This document shows positions 21,742-22,605 of a stretch of DNA of 22,605 nucleotides, piece after piece. Position numbers and translations under genes: made by a program. This DNA comes from an uncultured Oscillospiraceae bacterium. GTDB lineage: Bacteria; Bacillota; Clostridia; Oscillospirales; Oscillospiraceae. The notes below the pieces were generated by a model, which was not told where the DNA came from, made no database searches, and worked only from the letters and a program-made list of their open reading frames with translations. The stretch covers positions 1 to 22,605 of the forward strand of contig CAKUNB010000011.1 in NCBI GenBank assembly GCA_934668285.1. The letters are read 5' to 3'. Every line of letters begins with the position of its first letter. Within the stretch, counting starts at the first letter, position 1.

Positions 21742-22188
21742 ATGAAAATTGCGATTGGTTGCGATCCGAATGCAGCGTCCCTGAAAAATACGCTGATTCC
21801 CTATATTGAAGGCCTTGGCCACACGGTTTCTGACCTCGGCAGCGACGACCCGATTTACGCCAACATCGCCGTTACGGTCGGCAAGGCAGTCGCGGACGGC
21901 ATCTATGATCGCGGCATCCTGATCTGCGGCACCGGCATCGGCGTGTCCATCGCCGCCAACAAGGTTCCCGGCGTGTACTGCGCGCTGCTGCACGACGTCT
22001 ATCAGGCGGAGCGGGCGCAGCTGAGCAACAACGCGAACGTGATCGCCCTCGGCGCGCAGGTGCTCGGCGTTGATCTGGCAAAGTGCCTCGTGCGGGAGTA
22101 TCTGAGCCATACCTTCGACCCGCAGAGCCGTTCGATGCCGAAGGTGGCGCGCATTGCGCAGTATGAGGAGGAATTTTATGGCAGATAA
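21742..22188 (+). CDS. RpiB/LacA/LacB family sugar-phosphate isomerase with altered active site
   Basis: 148 residues, the usual RpiB length. RpiB isomerises ribose 5-phosphate and ribulose 5-phosphate; relatives act on galactose 6-phosphate or tetrose phosphates. Conserved: catalytic Cys62 in ICGTGIGVSIAANKVPG. Changed: the DHxG motif near the N-terminus reads CDPNAA (Pro9 instead of His), and the HND(A/T)N segment reads SNNAN (Ser95 instead of the His used for ring opening in E. coli RpiB). Catalytic Cys retained with ring-opening His lost suggests a substrate that is acyclic or different from ribose 5-phosphate. GAGGAG precedes ATG 21742, 12 bp after the transaldolase-like gene; its end overlaps the transketolase start by 11 bp. 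Confidence 0.88.
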   Translation: MKIAIGCDPNAASLKNTLIPYIEGLGHTVSDLGSDDPIYANIAVTVGKAVADGIYDRGILICGTGIGVSIAANKVPGVYCALLHDVYQAERAQLSNNANVIALGAQVLGVDLAKCLVREYLSHTFDPQSRSMPKVARIAQYEEEFYGR

Positions 22189-22605
22189 GGTTCGCGTTCT
22201 CCGCGCGAAGCTCGCGGCAAACCGCTGCCGCAAAAACGTGCTGCGCATGGTACAGGCCGGTGGGCATGGGCACATCGGCGGCGCATTTTCCGCGCAGGAT
22301 GTGGTCGCGGCGCTGTATTTTGACGTGATGCAGATCGATCCAAAGCAGCCGAAGGACGAAAACCGAGACCGCTTCCTGCTTTCCGCCGGACACAAATGTC
22401 TGGCGCAGTATGCCGCGCTCGCCGAGCGCGGGTTCTGCGGCAAGGAAATTCTGGACACCTACGGCGCGCTGGCCTCCAAGATCCCGGGGCACCCCGACAT
22501 GCATAAACTCGCGGGCGTTGAGGCAAACACCGGCGCGCTCGGGCACGGACTGTCCATCGCCGCCGGTATGGCGATGGCGGCCAAGCTGGACGGCCGCTCC
22601 TATCG
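22178..22605 (+). CDS. Transketolase N-terminal subunit (partial, runs off the window)
   Basis: First 142 residues of a thiamine-diphosphate transketolase. The ATG at 22178 has GAGGAGG upstream and overlaps the isomerase end by 11 bp. Seen: GHGHIGGAFSAQDVVAALYF (29-48), DRFLLSAGHK (64-73), PGHPDMHK (103-110) and GVEANTGALGHGLSIAAGMA (113-132), all in the expected order and spacing. The start MADKVRVLRAKLAANRCRKN and the AQDVVAALYFDVMQIDP pattern resemble the split, two-subunit transketolases more than the one-piece enzyme, but only the sequence beyond the edge can show this. The GDG thiamine-diphosphate motif lies outside. It would exchange two-carbon units with the sugar phosphates handled by the two genes before it. 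Confidence 0.9.
   Translation, partial: MADKVRVLRAKLAANRCRKNVLRMVQAGGHGHIGGAFSAQDVVAALYFDVMQIDPKQPKDENRDRFLLSAGHKCLAQYAALAERGFCGKEILDTYGALASKIPGHPDMHKLAGVEANTGALGHGLSIAAGMAMAAKLDGRSY

Noticed and set aside
20374..22458. Minus-strand open frame of 694 codons opposite unit D
   Set aside because: It spans the transaldolase-like, isomerase and transketolase genes and would overlap the unit D leader. Length alone is not evidence in GC-rich DNA.
1..22605. CRISPR arrays, tRNA/rRNA genes, transposases, phage or defence genes
   Set aside because: I found no spaced direct repeats, no tRNA-like folds that I could support, and no recognisable mobile-element or defence proteins.

Overview
The window is a high-GC stretch without rRNA, tRNA, CRISPR or IS elements. 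It looks like the chromosome of a Gram-positive anaerobe, probably a gut Clostridia member of the Oscillospirales type. The signs are strong AGGAGG-type ribosome binding sites, near-consensus TTGACA/TATAAT promoters with 17-18 bp spacers, lipobox-type sugar-binding lipoproteins, RbsABC-type transporters, and one copy of a TGTCATTGC...GGCAATCTC palindromic repeat of a type I recall as common in such genomes. The taxonomic call is inference. Almost every gene is a carbohydrate-uptake or carbohydrate-catabolism gene.

Layout. Unit A (minus strand, 5104 down to 1 and beyond): class II aldolase of the GatY/KbaY type, sugar-binding lipoprotein, double-domain ABC ATPase, and two RbsC-type permeases, the second cut by the window edge. 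Unit B (plus, 5576-12384), divergent from A: fumarylacetoacetate-hydrolase-type enzyme, SDR dehydrogenase, D-2-hydroxyacid dehydrogenase, amidohydrolase, HpcH/HpaI aldolase, ketopantoate-reductase-like protein, ABM-domain protein, aldo/keto reductase. Unit C (plus, 12642-19386): a second binding lipoprotein, ATPase and permease, two zinc MDR dehydrogenases and a PfkB kinase. Then come a terminator and a convergent GntR/UTRA regulator (minus, 19437-20189). Unit D (plus, 20425 to the end), divergent from the regulator: an oversized transaldolase-family protein, an RpiB-family isomerase with altered active-site residues, and the start of a transketolase N-terminal subunit.

How it may work together. 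Units A, B and C each have a clear sigma-A-type promoter, and just downstream of each -10 lies a copy of the same 15-bp AT-rich palindrome (GTTAATTNNATTAAC-like). I read them as one regulon under one repressor, whose gene is not identified here. Unit D has a different operator, containing a GTATATAC core that fits the HutC-type GntR consensus, and is probably controlled by the adjacent regulator. Two importers bring in substrates. The MDR dehydrogenases plus PfkB kinase plus class II aldolase fit a polyol/sugar -> ketose -> ketose phosphate -> triose phosphate + aldehyde route. The unit B enzymes fit processing of sugar acids or 2-keto-3-deoxy/diketo acids to pyruvate-level products, although no sugar-acid dehydratase is present in the window. 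Unit D would channel sugar phosphates through non-oxidative pentose-phosphate-type chemistry. The substrate cannot be named from sequence alone.
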